Of a stretch of DNA of 38,205 nucleotides, positions 31,863 through 38,205 are shown in pieces. Each line of letters opens with the position of its first letter. Position 1 is the stretch's first letter. The stretch comes from Rhizobium sp. Q54. GTDB taxonomy: Bacteria; Bacteroidota; Bacteroidia; Flavobacteriales; Flavobacteriaceae. Made by a program: the position numbers and the translations under genes. The stretch spans positions 1-38,205 of the forward strand of contig CALQAH020000021.1 in NCBI GenBank assembly GCA_943328505.2, written 5' to 3'. Below the pieces are notes generated by a model that worked only from the letters and a program-made list of their open reading frames with translations, did no database searches and was not told where the DNA came from.

Positions 31863-32978
31863 ATGTCTAAATTAAAAACATTCTTTAACTATTTAGTAAT
31901 TTTACCCCTTTTAGCTTTGAATGCCTGTGGTCAACCCAATAATAAAAAAGATACAACCCAAAAAACAATTGCTATGGAAAATGTAATCAACAAACCTGAA
32001 AATCCGTATTATTCTAATACTGATACAAAAAAATTAACTGTTTCTGATGCGGAATGGAAAAAAGTGTTACCCGAAGATTTGTACCAAGTAGCAAGACACG
32101 CCGATACCGAAAGAGCTTTCACTGGAAAAATGTGGAATTCAGAAACTAAAGGAACGTATTATTGTTCAACATGCGGCAATAAATTATTCAAATCTGACCA
32201 AAAATTCACAAGTAGCTGCGGATGGCCAAGCTTTTTCGAACAAGAAAACAAAAGCAGTATTACTTTTAAAGATGATAATTCCTATGGGATGAAACGCACA
32301 GAGGCATTATGCGGAAGATGCGATAGCCATTTGGGGCATTTATTTGACGATGGACCGGAGCCAACAGGAAAACGCTATTGTATGAATGCAGTGTCCTTGG
32401 ATTTTGTTCCAGAAGGCATTTCCGCAAAAAGTACTGGGAATTTGGAAACCATTGTAATTGGTGGTGGATGTTATTGGTGTGTAGAAGCTGTTTATGAAAA
32501 TTTACAAGGTGTGAAAAGTGTTTCTTCAGGTTTTTCCGGAGGAACGGTTGATAATCCTAGTTATGCTGAAGTTTGCACAGGAAGAACAGGCGCAGCCGAA
32601 GTGGTAGAAATCACTTTTGACAAATCTATAACTAATTTAGATGAAATTTTTCAAGTGTTTTTTACTGTTCATGATCCTACGACATTAAATCGTCAAGGTG
32701 CTGATTCTGGCACACAATATCGTTCTGTGATTTTTTACAAAAATGAAGAACAGAAAAAAGCTGCCGAAAGTATTATTGCTGAGTTGACAAAAGAAAATGT
32801 ATATGGTTCAAAAATTGTAACCACCTTAGAACCTTTCAAAAAATTCTTCAAAGCTGAAGACTATCATCAAAATTATTATGAAAATAATAAAGAGCAACCC
32901 TATTGCCAAATGGTAATTCAGCCAAAGATTGAAAAATTCGAAAAGGTTTTTAAAGATCGATTGAAAAAGAAAAAGTAA
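31863..32978 (+). CDS. msrBA: Envelope methionine sulfoxide reductase, MsrB-MsrA fusion
   Basis: The 371-residue lipoprotein has its lipobox at LNAC (Cys22). The MsrB domain comes first (about 55-185): zinc cysteines 101/104 and 150/153, and catalytic Cys173 in RYCMNAVSLDF. The MsrA domain follows (about 195-360) with Cys203 in GGCYWCVEA. Together they reduce both R and S isomers of methionine sulfoxide. The order B-A is the reverse of the A-B fusion in Neisseria and Streptococcus. As an envelope protein it would repair exported proteins. Confidence 0.94.
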   Translation: MSKLKTFFNYLVILPLLALNACGQPNNKKDTTQKTIAMENVINKPENPYYSNTDTKKLTVSDAEWKKVLPEDLYQVARHADTERAFTGKMWNSETKGTYYCSTCGNKLFKSDQKFTSSCGWPSFFEQENKSSITFKDDNSYGMKRTEALCGRCDSHLGHLFDDGPEPTGKRYCMNAVSLDFVPEGISAKSTGNLETIVIGGGCYWCVEAVYENLQGVKSVSSGFSGGTVDNPSYAEVCTGRTGAAEVVEITFDKSITNLDEIFQVFFTVHDPTTLNRQGADSGTQYRSVIFYKNEEQKKAAESIIAELTKENVYGSKIVTTLEPFKKFFKAEDYHQNYYENNKEQPYCQMVIQPKIEKFEKVFKDRLKKKK

Positions 32979-33013
32979 CCGATTCAATAGTTTAAGGGAA
33001 AACAAATGAATTT

Positions 33014-34594
33014 TTACAATATATAATCTGTATTAATAAAATTAGATTCTTTACTGTTCAATAGCGCTTGCAGGATTTCATTGTTATAAGCATTGTCTTT
33101 AGATGCTACAAAGGTTCGAATAGAAAACGAACGCAAGGCATCATGAATGCTCAAAGTACCTACTGCTGAATCTTTTCTGCCGGTGAACGGATACACATCG
33201 GGTCCACGCTGGCAAGAGCTATTCAAATTTACGCGACATACTAAGTTAACCAATGTATCTATAAGTGGCGCAATCGTTTTTATGTCTCTACCAAACAAAC
33301 TTACTTGTTGTCCGTAATTAGATTCCGCCATATCATTCAACGGTTCTTGTATGTCTTTGAAAGTTAAAATTGGAATAACAGGACCAAATTGTTCTTCGTG
33401 GTAAACACGCATCGCTTTGTTGACAGGAAACAAGACCGCAGGGAAAATATAGTTTTCATTGCGTTCACCACCTTTAGCATTGATTACTTTGCCACCTTTT
33501 GCTGAAGCATCGTCAATCAATTCCTGAATATAATTTGGTTTTTCTACTTCGGGTAATGGTGTTAGCAAAACACCTTTCTCCCATGGATTTCCGAAAGGAA
33601 GTGCATCTACTCTTTCAGCAAATCTTCGGTTAAATTCTGCTACAATAGTCTCATGTACATAAAGCACTTTTAATGCTGTGCAACGCTGTCCATTAAAAGA
33701 TAGTGTTCCCATAATACATTCTTGTATGGCTAAATCCAAATCGGCATCTGGAAGAATTATAGCTGGATTTTTAGCTTCTAATCCTAAAATCAAACGCAAA
33801 CGATTTTTGTTTGGATGCTGATCTTGCAATGCAATAGCAGATTTGCTGTTTCCAATCAAGGCTAAAATATCAACTTTACCAGATTTCATTATGGGAGAAG
33901 CTACATCTCTGCCTCTACCATAAACAATATTGATTACGCCTTTTGGAAAACTACTTCTAAACGCCTCGAGCAACGGAGATATCAATAAAACTCCATGTTT
34001 CGCTGGTTTAAAAATGACTGTGTTCCCCATAATTATCGCAGGAATCAATAATGAAAACGTTTCATTTAATGGATAATTATAAGGACCAAGACACAAAACG
34101 ACACCTAATGGTCCACGGCGTACCATAGCATTCACGCCTTGGCTTTTTGAAAAACGCGCATTGTTTCTGTCCAATTGTTTATAATCTTCAATGGTGTCAT
34201 AGATATATTCTACGGTTCGGTCAAATTCTTTTTCAGAATCGCCCAAAGTTTTTCCAATTTCCCACATCAAATATTTCACTACTTCACTGCGAGTGGCTTT
34301 CATTTGAGTCACAAAATTTTCCATACATTTGATACGGTCTATGACTTTCATGGTCGGCCAAACTCCTTGCCCTTTATTGTAAGCAATCACAGCCGATTGT
34401 ACAACCTCATCTGCCGCTGCTTCACCCATAGTTGGAATGGATCCTAATAAAGTTGGAGAATAATTCTCAGTAGATGAAATAGTAGAATATACTTCAGATG
34501 TTTCTCCTGTCCATTTTTTCAATTCACCATTGACTAAATAAGTATCTTGATGTAATAATTTGGTAATTTTAAATTCTGAAGGAATTGAATTCAT
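33014..34594 (-). CDS. gapN: NADP-dependent glyceraldehyde-3-phosphate dehydrogenase-like aldehyde dehydrogenase
   Basis: This 526-residue protein is an aldehyde dehydrogenase. Catalytic Cys305 lies in [11 protein letters not shown], and the general-base Glu is Glu273 in LILGLEAKN. The pattern [29 protein letters not shown] near the C-terminus and the N-terminal [16 protein letters not shown] start resemble non-phosphorylating GapN, which oxidises glyceraldehyde 3-phosphate to 3-phosphoglycerate with NADP. GapN versus a related succinate-semialdehyde enzyme cannot be settled by eye. It converges with msrBA with 35 bases between. Confidence 0.82.
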   Translation of the reverse strand: MNSIPSEFKITKLLHQDTYLVNGELKKWTGETSEVYSTISSTENYSPTLLGSIPTMGEAAADEVVQSAVIAYNKGQGVWPTMKVIDRIKCMENFVTQMKATRSEVVKYLMWEIGKTLGDSEKEFDRTVEYIYDTIEDYKQLDRNNARFSKSQGVNAMVRRGPLGVVLCLGPYNYPLNETFSLLIPAIIMGNTVIFKPAKHGVLLISPLLEAFRSSFPKGVINIVYGRGRDVASPIMKSGKVDILALIGNSKSAIALQDQHPNKNRLRLILGLEAKNPAIILPDADLDLAIQECIMGTLSFNGQRCTALKVLYVHETIVAEFNRRFAERVDALPFGNPWEKGVLLTPLPEVEKPNYIQELIDDASAKGGKVINAKGGERNENYIFPAVLFPVNKAMRVYHEEQFGPVIPILTFKDIQEPLNDMAESNYGQQVSLFGRDIKTIAPLIDTLVNLVCRVNLNSSCQRGPDVYPFTGRKDSAVGTLSIHDALRSFSIRTFVASKDNAYNNEILQALLNSKESNFINTDYIL

Positions 34595-34715
34595 TTTTAA
34601 GTTATGTTTAAAAAAATAGAGCTGCTTTAGCTGTTTCTATATTGCATCATTTATAATCAATAAATAAAATACTAATAATTATTTTTAGAAATAATTAAAC
34701 TAATAAGTAGGGTTC

Positions 34716-34892
34716 CTACTCTGAAAGTAAACTTTCAAAATATGCTAACAGACGAGATATTACACCTCTTTTTTTTGCAAAAGCATCTTTAACTATTGAG
34801 TTCTTTTCAAAGACTCTAAACGTAGACACAAAAAAACTTATAAAGCAAAGTAGCACAATCCCAGTGAATATTAATATATCTAAATTTTTCAT
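34716..34892 (-). CDS. Small membrane protein, second of a tandem pair
   Basis: This frame encodes 58 residues: MKNLDILIFTGIVLLCFISF..., one strong membrane helix near the N-terminus followed by a basic-amphipathic tail (VFEKNSIVKDAFAKKRG, then ISRLLAYFESLLSE). Its ATG directly follows the stop codon of the gene upstream (TAAATG), so the pair is translationally coupled. Such zero-gap coupling is strong support that both are real. Function unknown. Confidence 0.7.
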   Translation of the reverse strand: MKNLDILIFTGIVLLCFISFFVSTFRVFEKNSIVKDAFAKKRGVISRLLAYFESLLSE

Positions 34893-35072
34893 TTACTTTT
34901 TTATTTTTAAATTAAAGAAAATTAATAATCCAATAATTGTTGGTGGCCAAAGCCCAATAAACATAGCTTTTTCAAAATTTTCTTCTACTAAATAAATATA
35001 CTCAGATATAAAAATTAATGCAATTACAACAACTAATATAAAAAGTTCTGATTTTTTAAATTTGTTAAACAT
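34893..35072 (-). CDS. Small membrane protein, first of a tandem pair
   Basis: The frame encodes 59 residues: a basic N-terminus MFNKFKKSEL, a membrane helix FILVVVIALIFI, a short loop EENFEKAMFIG, and a second helix LWPPTIIGLLIFF with a KIKK end. It is a two-pass protein with positive ends inside. It is coupled to the 58-residue gene with no gap. A perfect palindrome lies at 35102-35117 between it and the divergent membrane protein gene. Function unknown. Confidence 0.7.
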   Translation of the reverse strand: MFNKFKKSELFILVVVIALIFISEYIYLVEENFEKAMFIGLWPPTIIGLLIFFNLKIKK

Positions 35073-35101
35073 AGATATTTTTTTTTCTAATGAAGTTAAG
35101 T

Positions 35102-35117
35102 ATTAACAACTGTTAAT
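35102..35117. promoter_or_regulatory. Palindrome in the divergent promoter region
   Basis: ATTAACA-AC-TGTTAAT is a perfect 7-bp dyad with a 2-bp centre. It lies 30 bases upstream of the small membrane gene pair and 13 bases before the -7 box of the plus-strand gene, a natural operator position for both. Confidence 0.5.
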
Positions 35118-35129
35118 GATATGATTTCT

Positions 35130-35137
35130 TATATTTG
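35130..35137 (+). promoter_or_regulatory. -7 element of the membrane protein gene
   Basis: TATATTTG matches TAnnTTTG. The leader to the ATG at 35205 would be about 60 bases and contains a dyad TGTTTAA/TTAAACA. Confidence 0.55.
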
Positions 35138-35204
35138 TGTAAATCTAGAAATTAAAAATTAAAATACTGTTTAATTTTTAATTAATTTTGTTAAACAAAA
35201 AATT

Positions 35205-36098
35205 ATGTCTAAACTAAATAAAGTGTTATCGTATTTTTATAATTTTTTTTTATGTGAAAAAGTTAAAGAAAAGAGTGAGATAGTTACCGTATACATAGCA
35301 ATTATTAGTTTCCTTTTGCACTTACTGCTAATTGGTCTAGTAAATTTAGATATAATTAAAATTTCTAGTCATTCTGAACTATTACACAATCCAATCTCAG
35401 CCATTTATACTCCTTTTTCCTTTGTACTTATTTATGAAGTCTATTTGTTATTGTATTATTTGCCAAAATCAACCTCGATATATATTGGTAAACAATATGA
35501 AATAATTTCGTTGATTGTTATAAGAAGAATTTTTAAAGATTTATCACATTTAGAATTTTCCTCAAATTGGTTTGCAATTCAAAATGATGTTTTATTTACC
35601 AGTGATTTGATTGCCATACTTATCATGTTTTTTTTAATTTTCATTTTTTACAAATTAGTTAAAGATGGCAGTTCAAATGCAGACCAAACAATAAACCCTG
35701 AAATTGTAAAATTCATTCATTTAAAGAAAATTGTGGCTACTTGTCTTGTACCAGTTTTATTAATTTTATCGGTTTACAGTCTCGGACACTGGTTATATGA
35801 GAGTTTATTTTCAGTGAGTAAAATTGTAACAGAGATTAAAGACATCAATAAAATATTTTTTGATGATTTTTTTACAATACTAATCCTAGTTGATGTTTTA
35901 TTACTATTATTTTCTTTTTTACACTCTGATAAATTTAATAGAGTAATCAGAAATTCTGGCTTTATAATTTCAACCATTTTGATCAAGTTGTCTTTTAGCA
36001 CGGAAGGAATAATGAATATTATCCTAATAGTTATAGCATTAGTATTTGGCGTTATACTTTTGAAGATTCATAATTTATATGATAATATCGAAAAATAA
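35205..36098 (+). CDS. Multi-pass membrane protein of unknown function
   Basis: I do not recognise the family. The 297-residue protein has about seven hydrophobic segments (about 27-48, 66-86, 98-106, 133-149, 178-194, 222-238 and 250-288). It is strongly rich in Ile, Leu and Phe with few charged loops, and no catalytic motif stands out. Codon use is more AT-rich than neighbouring housekeeping genes, which might mean acquisition. It is divergent from two tiny membrane proteins with a shared palindromic control region. Confidence 0.75.
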   Translation: MSKLNKVLSYFYNFFLCEKVKEKSEIVTVYIAIISFLLHLLLIGLVNLDIIKISSHSELLHNPISAIYTPFSFVLIYEVYLLLYYLPKSTSIYIGKQYEIISLIVIRRIFKDLSHLEFSSNWFAIQNDVLFTSDLIAILIMFFLIFIFYKLVKDGSSNADQTINPEIVKFIHLKKIVATCLVPVLLILSVYSLGHWLYESLFSVSKIVTEIKDINKIFFDDFFTILILVDVLLLLFSFLHSDKFNRVIRNSGFIISTILIKLSFSTEGIMNIILIVIALVFGVILLKIHNLYDNIEK

Positions 36099-36120
36099 TG
36101 CTCTTTTAAAGTGAACTTTT

Positions 36121-37677
36121 TCACAAACTTTCTGCAATTTTTAAAGCACATTTTTCTCCATCAATGGCTGCTGATATAATTCCACCAGCATAACCTGCAC
36201 CTTCACCACACGGATACAAACCTTTTATTTGAACATGTTCTAATGATTCGCTATCACGTGGAATTCTAACGGGCGATGATGTTCTGCTTTCGGGTGCATG
36301 CAGTATGGCTTCATTTGTTAAATAGCCTTTCATTGCTTTTCCGAATTCAGTAAAACCTTCGCGTAATATTTGAGATAAAAAGCCTGGAAAAACTGCTCCC
36401 ATTTCAACTGCAGTTGTTCCGGGAACATAAGATGTTTTTGGAATGGAACTCGAAATTTTGTTTTGTGTAAAATCGATCATGCGTTGTGCAGGAACTTTTT
36501 GGGTTTTTCCTGCCAATTGCCATGCTCTTTGTTCGATGGCTTTTTGAAATTCCATTCCAGCCAAAGCACCAAATTTTTCGTAGGGTTTGAAATCTTCCAA
36601 TTTCAATTCGATAACAATTCCTGAATTGGCTGTAGCTTGATCTCGTTTTGATGGTGACCAACCATTAGTAACTACTTCACCTGGACTTGTAGCACAAGGT
36701 GCAATTACACCACCAGGACACATACAAAAAGAATACATGCCTCTTCCTCCTACTTGTTTCACAATGGAATAAGGTGCTGGAGGCAAATAGTCACCACGGT
36801 AATCGCAGGAATATTGAATTGTATCAATTAATTCTTGTGGATGTTCGGCACGAACTCCTAATGCAAAGGGTTTTGCTTCTATAAAAATATTTTTTCTATC
36901 TAATAATTCAAATATATCTCGAGACGAATGTCCCGTTGCAAGTATGACTTTATTGGCTAGAATTGTTTCTCCTTTTTGAGTAACTATACCTTGAATTTCG
37001 TTGTTTTTTATGGTAAAATCGGTAACACGAGTTTCAAATAGCACTACTCCACCACATTCTATGATTTTATCACGAATGTCTTGAATAATTTGCGGCAATT
37101 TATTGGTCCCTATGTGTGGATGTGCTTCAACAAGAATGTCTGGCGTTGCTCCAAATGCTACCAATATCTGCAAAATTCTATCTACGTCGCCACGCTTTTT
37201 AGAACGCGTATAGAGTTTCCCATCGGAATACGTTCCTGCTCCGCCTTCTCCAAAACAATAATTGGAATCTTCATTGACAATATGATCCACATTGATGGCT
37301 TTCAAATCACGACGACGACCCCGAACATCTTTCCCTCTTTCAATAACTATAGGTTTTAAACCCAATTCAATCAATTGTAAGGCTGCGAAAAGTCCGGCTG
37401 GCCCAGCACCAATAACAATTACTTCTTGCGCATTGGTAATATTTTCATAGTGTGGTAATTCAATTTTATGAGGAGTATATTGTTCTCCTTTGAAGTAAAC
37501 GGTGGCTTTGATATTGAATTTTACAGCTTTCTGACGAGCATCAACAGAGCGTTTGAGAACAATTACATTTTGAATTTCAGAGGTAGCAACATGAAATAAC
37601 TTAGCAACGTGTTCTTTAAGTAAGGAATCGTTGGCAGCTACTTCGGGTGAAACTTGGGATTGAAATTCGCGAGGCAT
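36121..37677 (-). CDS. FAD-dependent oxidoreductase (COG2509 type)
   Basis: I start at 37677 (518 residues, MPREFQSQVSPEV); the longer frame to 37746 begins inside a terminator stem. An N-terminal domain of about 80 residues leads to a Rossmann FAD-binding motif GAGPAG (90-95) in EVIVIGAGPAGLFAALQLIELG. The family stretch NYCFGEGGAGTYSDGKLYTRS and the late GEGAGYAGGIISAAIDG for FAD follow. Members are uncharacterised dehydrogenases with no known substrate. It is transcribed alone on the minus strand. Confidence 0.88.
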   Translation of the reverse strand: MPREFQSQVSPEVAANDSLLKEHVAKLFHVATSEIQNVIVLKRSVDARQKAVKFNIKATVYFKGEQYTPHKIELPHYENITNAQEVIVIGAGPAGLFAALQLIELGLKPIVIERGKDVRGRRRDLKAINVDHIVNEDSNYCFGEGGAGTYSDGKLYTRSKKRGDVDRILQILVAFGATPDILVEAHPHIGTNKLPQIIQDIRDKIIECGGVVLFETRVTDFTIKNNEIQGIVTQKGETILANKVILATGHSSRDIFELLDRKNIFIEAKPFALGVRAEHPQELIDTIQYSCDYRGDYLPPAPYSIVKQVGGRGMYSFCMCPGGVIAPCATSPGEVVTNGWSPSKRDQATANSGIVIELKLEDFKPYEKFGALAGMEFQKAIEQRAWQLAGKTQKVPAQRMIDFTQNKISSSIPKTSYVPGTTAVEMGAVFPGFLSQILREGFTEFGKAMKGYLTNEAILHAPESRTSSPVRIPRDSESLEHVQIKGLYPCGEGAGYAGGIISAAIDGEKCALKIAESL

Positions 37678-37725
37678 GAATAAATTTTTGGTAAAAATAA
37701 CAATAAGCTGTGAGATTTGTTCAAT

Positions 37726-37758
37726 AAAAAAAGGTTTAGCTTTCACTAAACCTTTTTT
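37726..37758 (-). terminator. Terminator of the T9SS-sorted protein gene
   Basis: AAAAAAGGTTTAG pairs perfectly with CTAAACCTTTTTT around a 6-base loop. It lies about 17 bases beyond the stop codon at 37775 and upstream of the FAD oxidoreductase gene. Confidence 0.9.
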
Positions 37759-37774
37759 AAAATTTATAGTACAA

Positions 37775-38205
37775 TTATTTTTTGAGAAACTTGTAATTCA
37801 ATACTTGATCATTCATTTCAATTTTTACAAAGTAAACACCACTTTGTAAATCGTTTACTGCAATTGAAGTTAAAGCATCACTTGTTTTTATTTGTTTTAC
37901 TTTGGCACCATTGATTGCATAAACTGTTATGTTTTTGATTTCTTGACCGCTTTTATTATCAATATTTAAAACATTGTTCGTTGGGTTTGGATATATTGTT
38001 ATCGCATCTTCATTAATTGCATTCGATGAAACCCCAAGTGCCACTGCTGCTTCTAAATAATCTGGAATTCCGTTGGTATTGGTATCATCATCGGCTGGAT
38101 TTCCATTAGTATTATAATCTTCATTGAAGGTTAAAACGCCATCGCCATCATCATCTATATCCAAATAATTTGGAATTGAATCGTTATCCGTATCTATTAT
38201 TGAGG
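37775..38205 (-). CDS. C-terminus of a secreted protein with a type IX secretion sorting domain (partial)
   Basis: The reading frame is open to the right edge, so only the last 143 residues are visible. Asp- and Asn-rich repeats of the thrombospondin type 3/calcium-binding kind (DTDNDSIPNYLDIDDDGDGV) come first. A type A sorting domain follows: ITIYPNPTNNVLNID near the start and GVYFVKIEMNDQVLNYKFLKK at the end. This domain directs export through the PorSS/T9SS machinery and anchoring or release at the surface. The frame runs back with no in-frame ATG before the edge. Confidence 0.9.
   Translation of the reverse strand, partial: SIIDTDNDSIPNYLDIDDDGDGVLTFNEDYNTNGNPADDDTNTNGIPDYLEAAVALGVSSNAINEDAITIYPNPTNNVLNIDNKSGQEIKNITVYAINGAKVKQIKTSDALTSIAVNDLQSGVYFVKIEMNDQVLNYKFLKK

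Noticed and set aside
37678..37746. Longer start for the FAD oxidoreductase
   Set aside because: The start would lie inside the terminator stem; MPREFQ at 37677 is preferred.

Overview
The window reads as part of the chromosome of a flavobacterium-like member of the Bacteroidetes. The support is low GC content, starts preceded by the Bacteroidetes -7 box TAnnTTTG, a type IX secretion C-terminal sorting domain at the right edge, dispersed intergenic repeats of a kind I associate with Flavobacterium, and many genes typical of that group (DUF2805, DUF4369, DUF1800/DUF1501, an MsrB-MsrA lipoprotein, an exported superoxide dismutase). Most of the window is ordinary core chromosome. The accessory signals sit in intergenic regions and at the left edge.

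Layout. 1-820: the antitoxin of a HipBA-type module running off the left edge, three palindromic operator candidates, and a 53-bp direct repeat. 825-2990: a rhodanese, then a MarR regulator, a nitroreductase and a YceI protein; the regulator has two palindromes over its own promoter. 3101-3670: a glutamine amidotransferase of the PabA/TrpG type. 4111-6917: a small helical protein, then yaaA, rluD and a PASTA membrane protein on the minus strand. 7101-9151: ddl, coaD and a PhnA-like protein. 9316-12611: a DbpA-like helicase flanked by two inverted-repeat elements, then a NUDIX gene divergent from pyrE and an SRPBCC protein. 12676-19123: birA, then rsfS-ftsH, then a membrane-lipid operon (LUD protein, cdsA, psd, acyl-CoA-binding protein, lipoprotein SOD). 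19233-28633: a NYN-LOTUS protein, an L,D-transpeptidase-like lipoprotein, a DUF1800/DUF1501 pair, a small membrane protein, a decayed aquaporin gene, an AlkB-like oxygenase, a fatty acid hydroxylase, a DUF2805 protein, an M61 peptidase and a DUF4369 lipoprotein. 28749-38205: tRNA-Thr, a small helical protein, manA, an idi-queD-bcp operon, msrBA, a gapN-like dehydrogenase, two tiny membrane proteins divergent from a larger membrane protein, an FAD oxidoreductase, and the C-terminus of a secreted protein.

How the genes work together. Several groups are coherent. cdsA, psd and the acyl-CoA-binding protein belong to phospholipid synthesis. ddl and the PASTA protein belong to the cell wall. The superoxide dismutase, MsrBA, bcp and yaaA handle oxidative stress. 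The least explained parts are the inverted-repeat elements around the helicase, the small membrane protein cluster at 34716-36098, and the operator arrays of the hipB and marR genes. I saw no CRISPR array, rRNA, prophage or intact insertion sequence. All function calls come from reading motifs; no database search was run.
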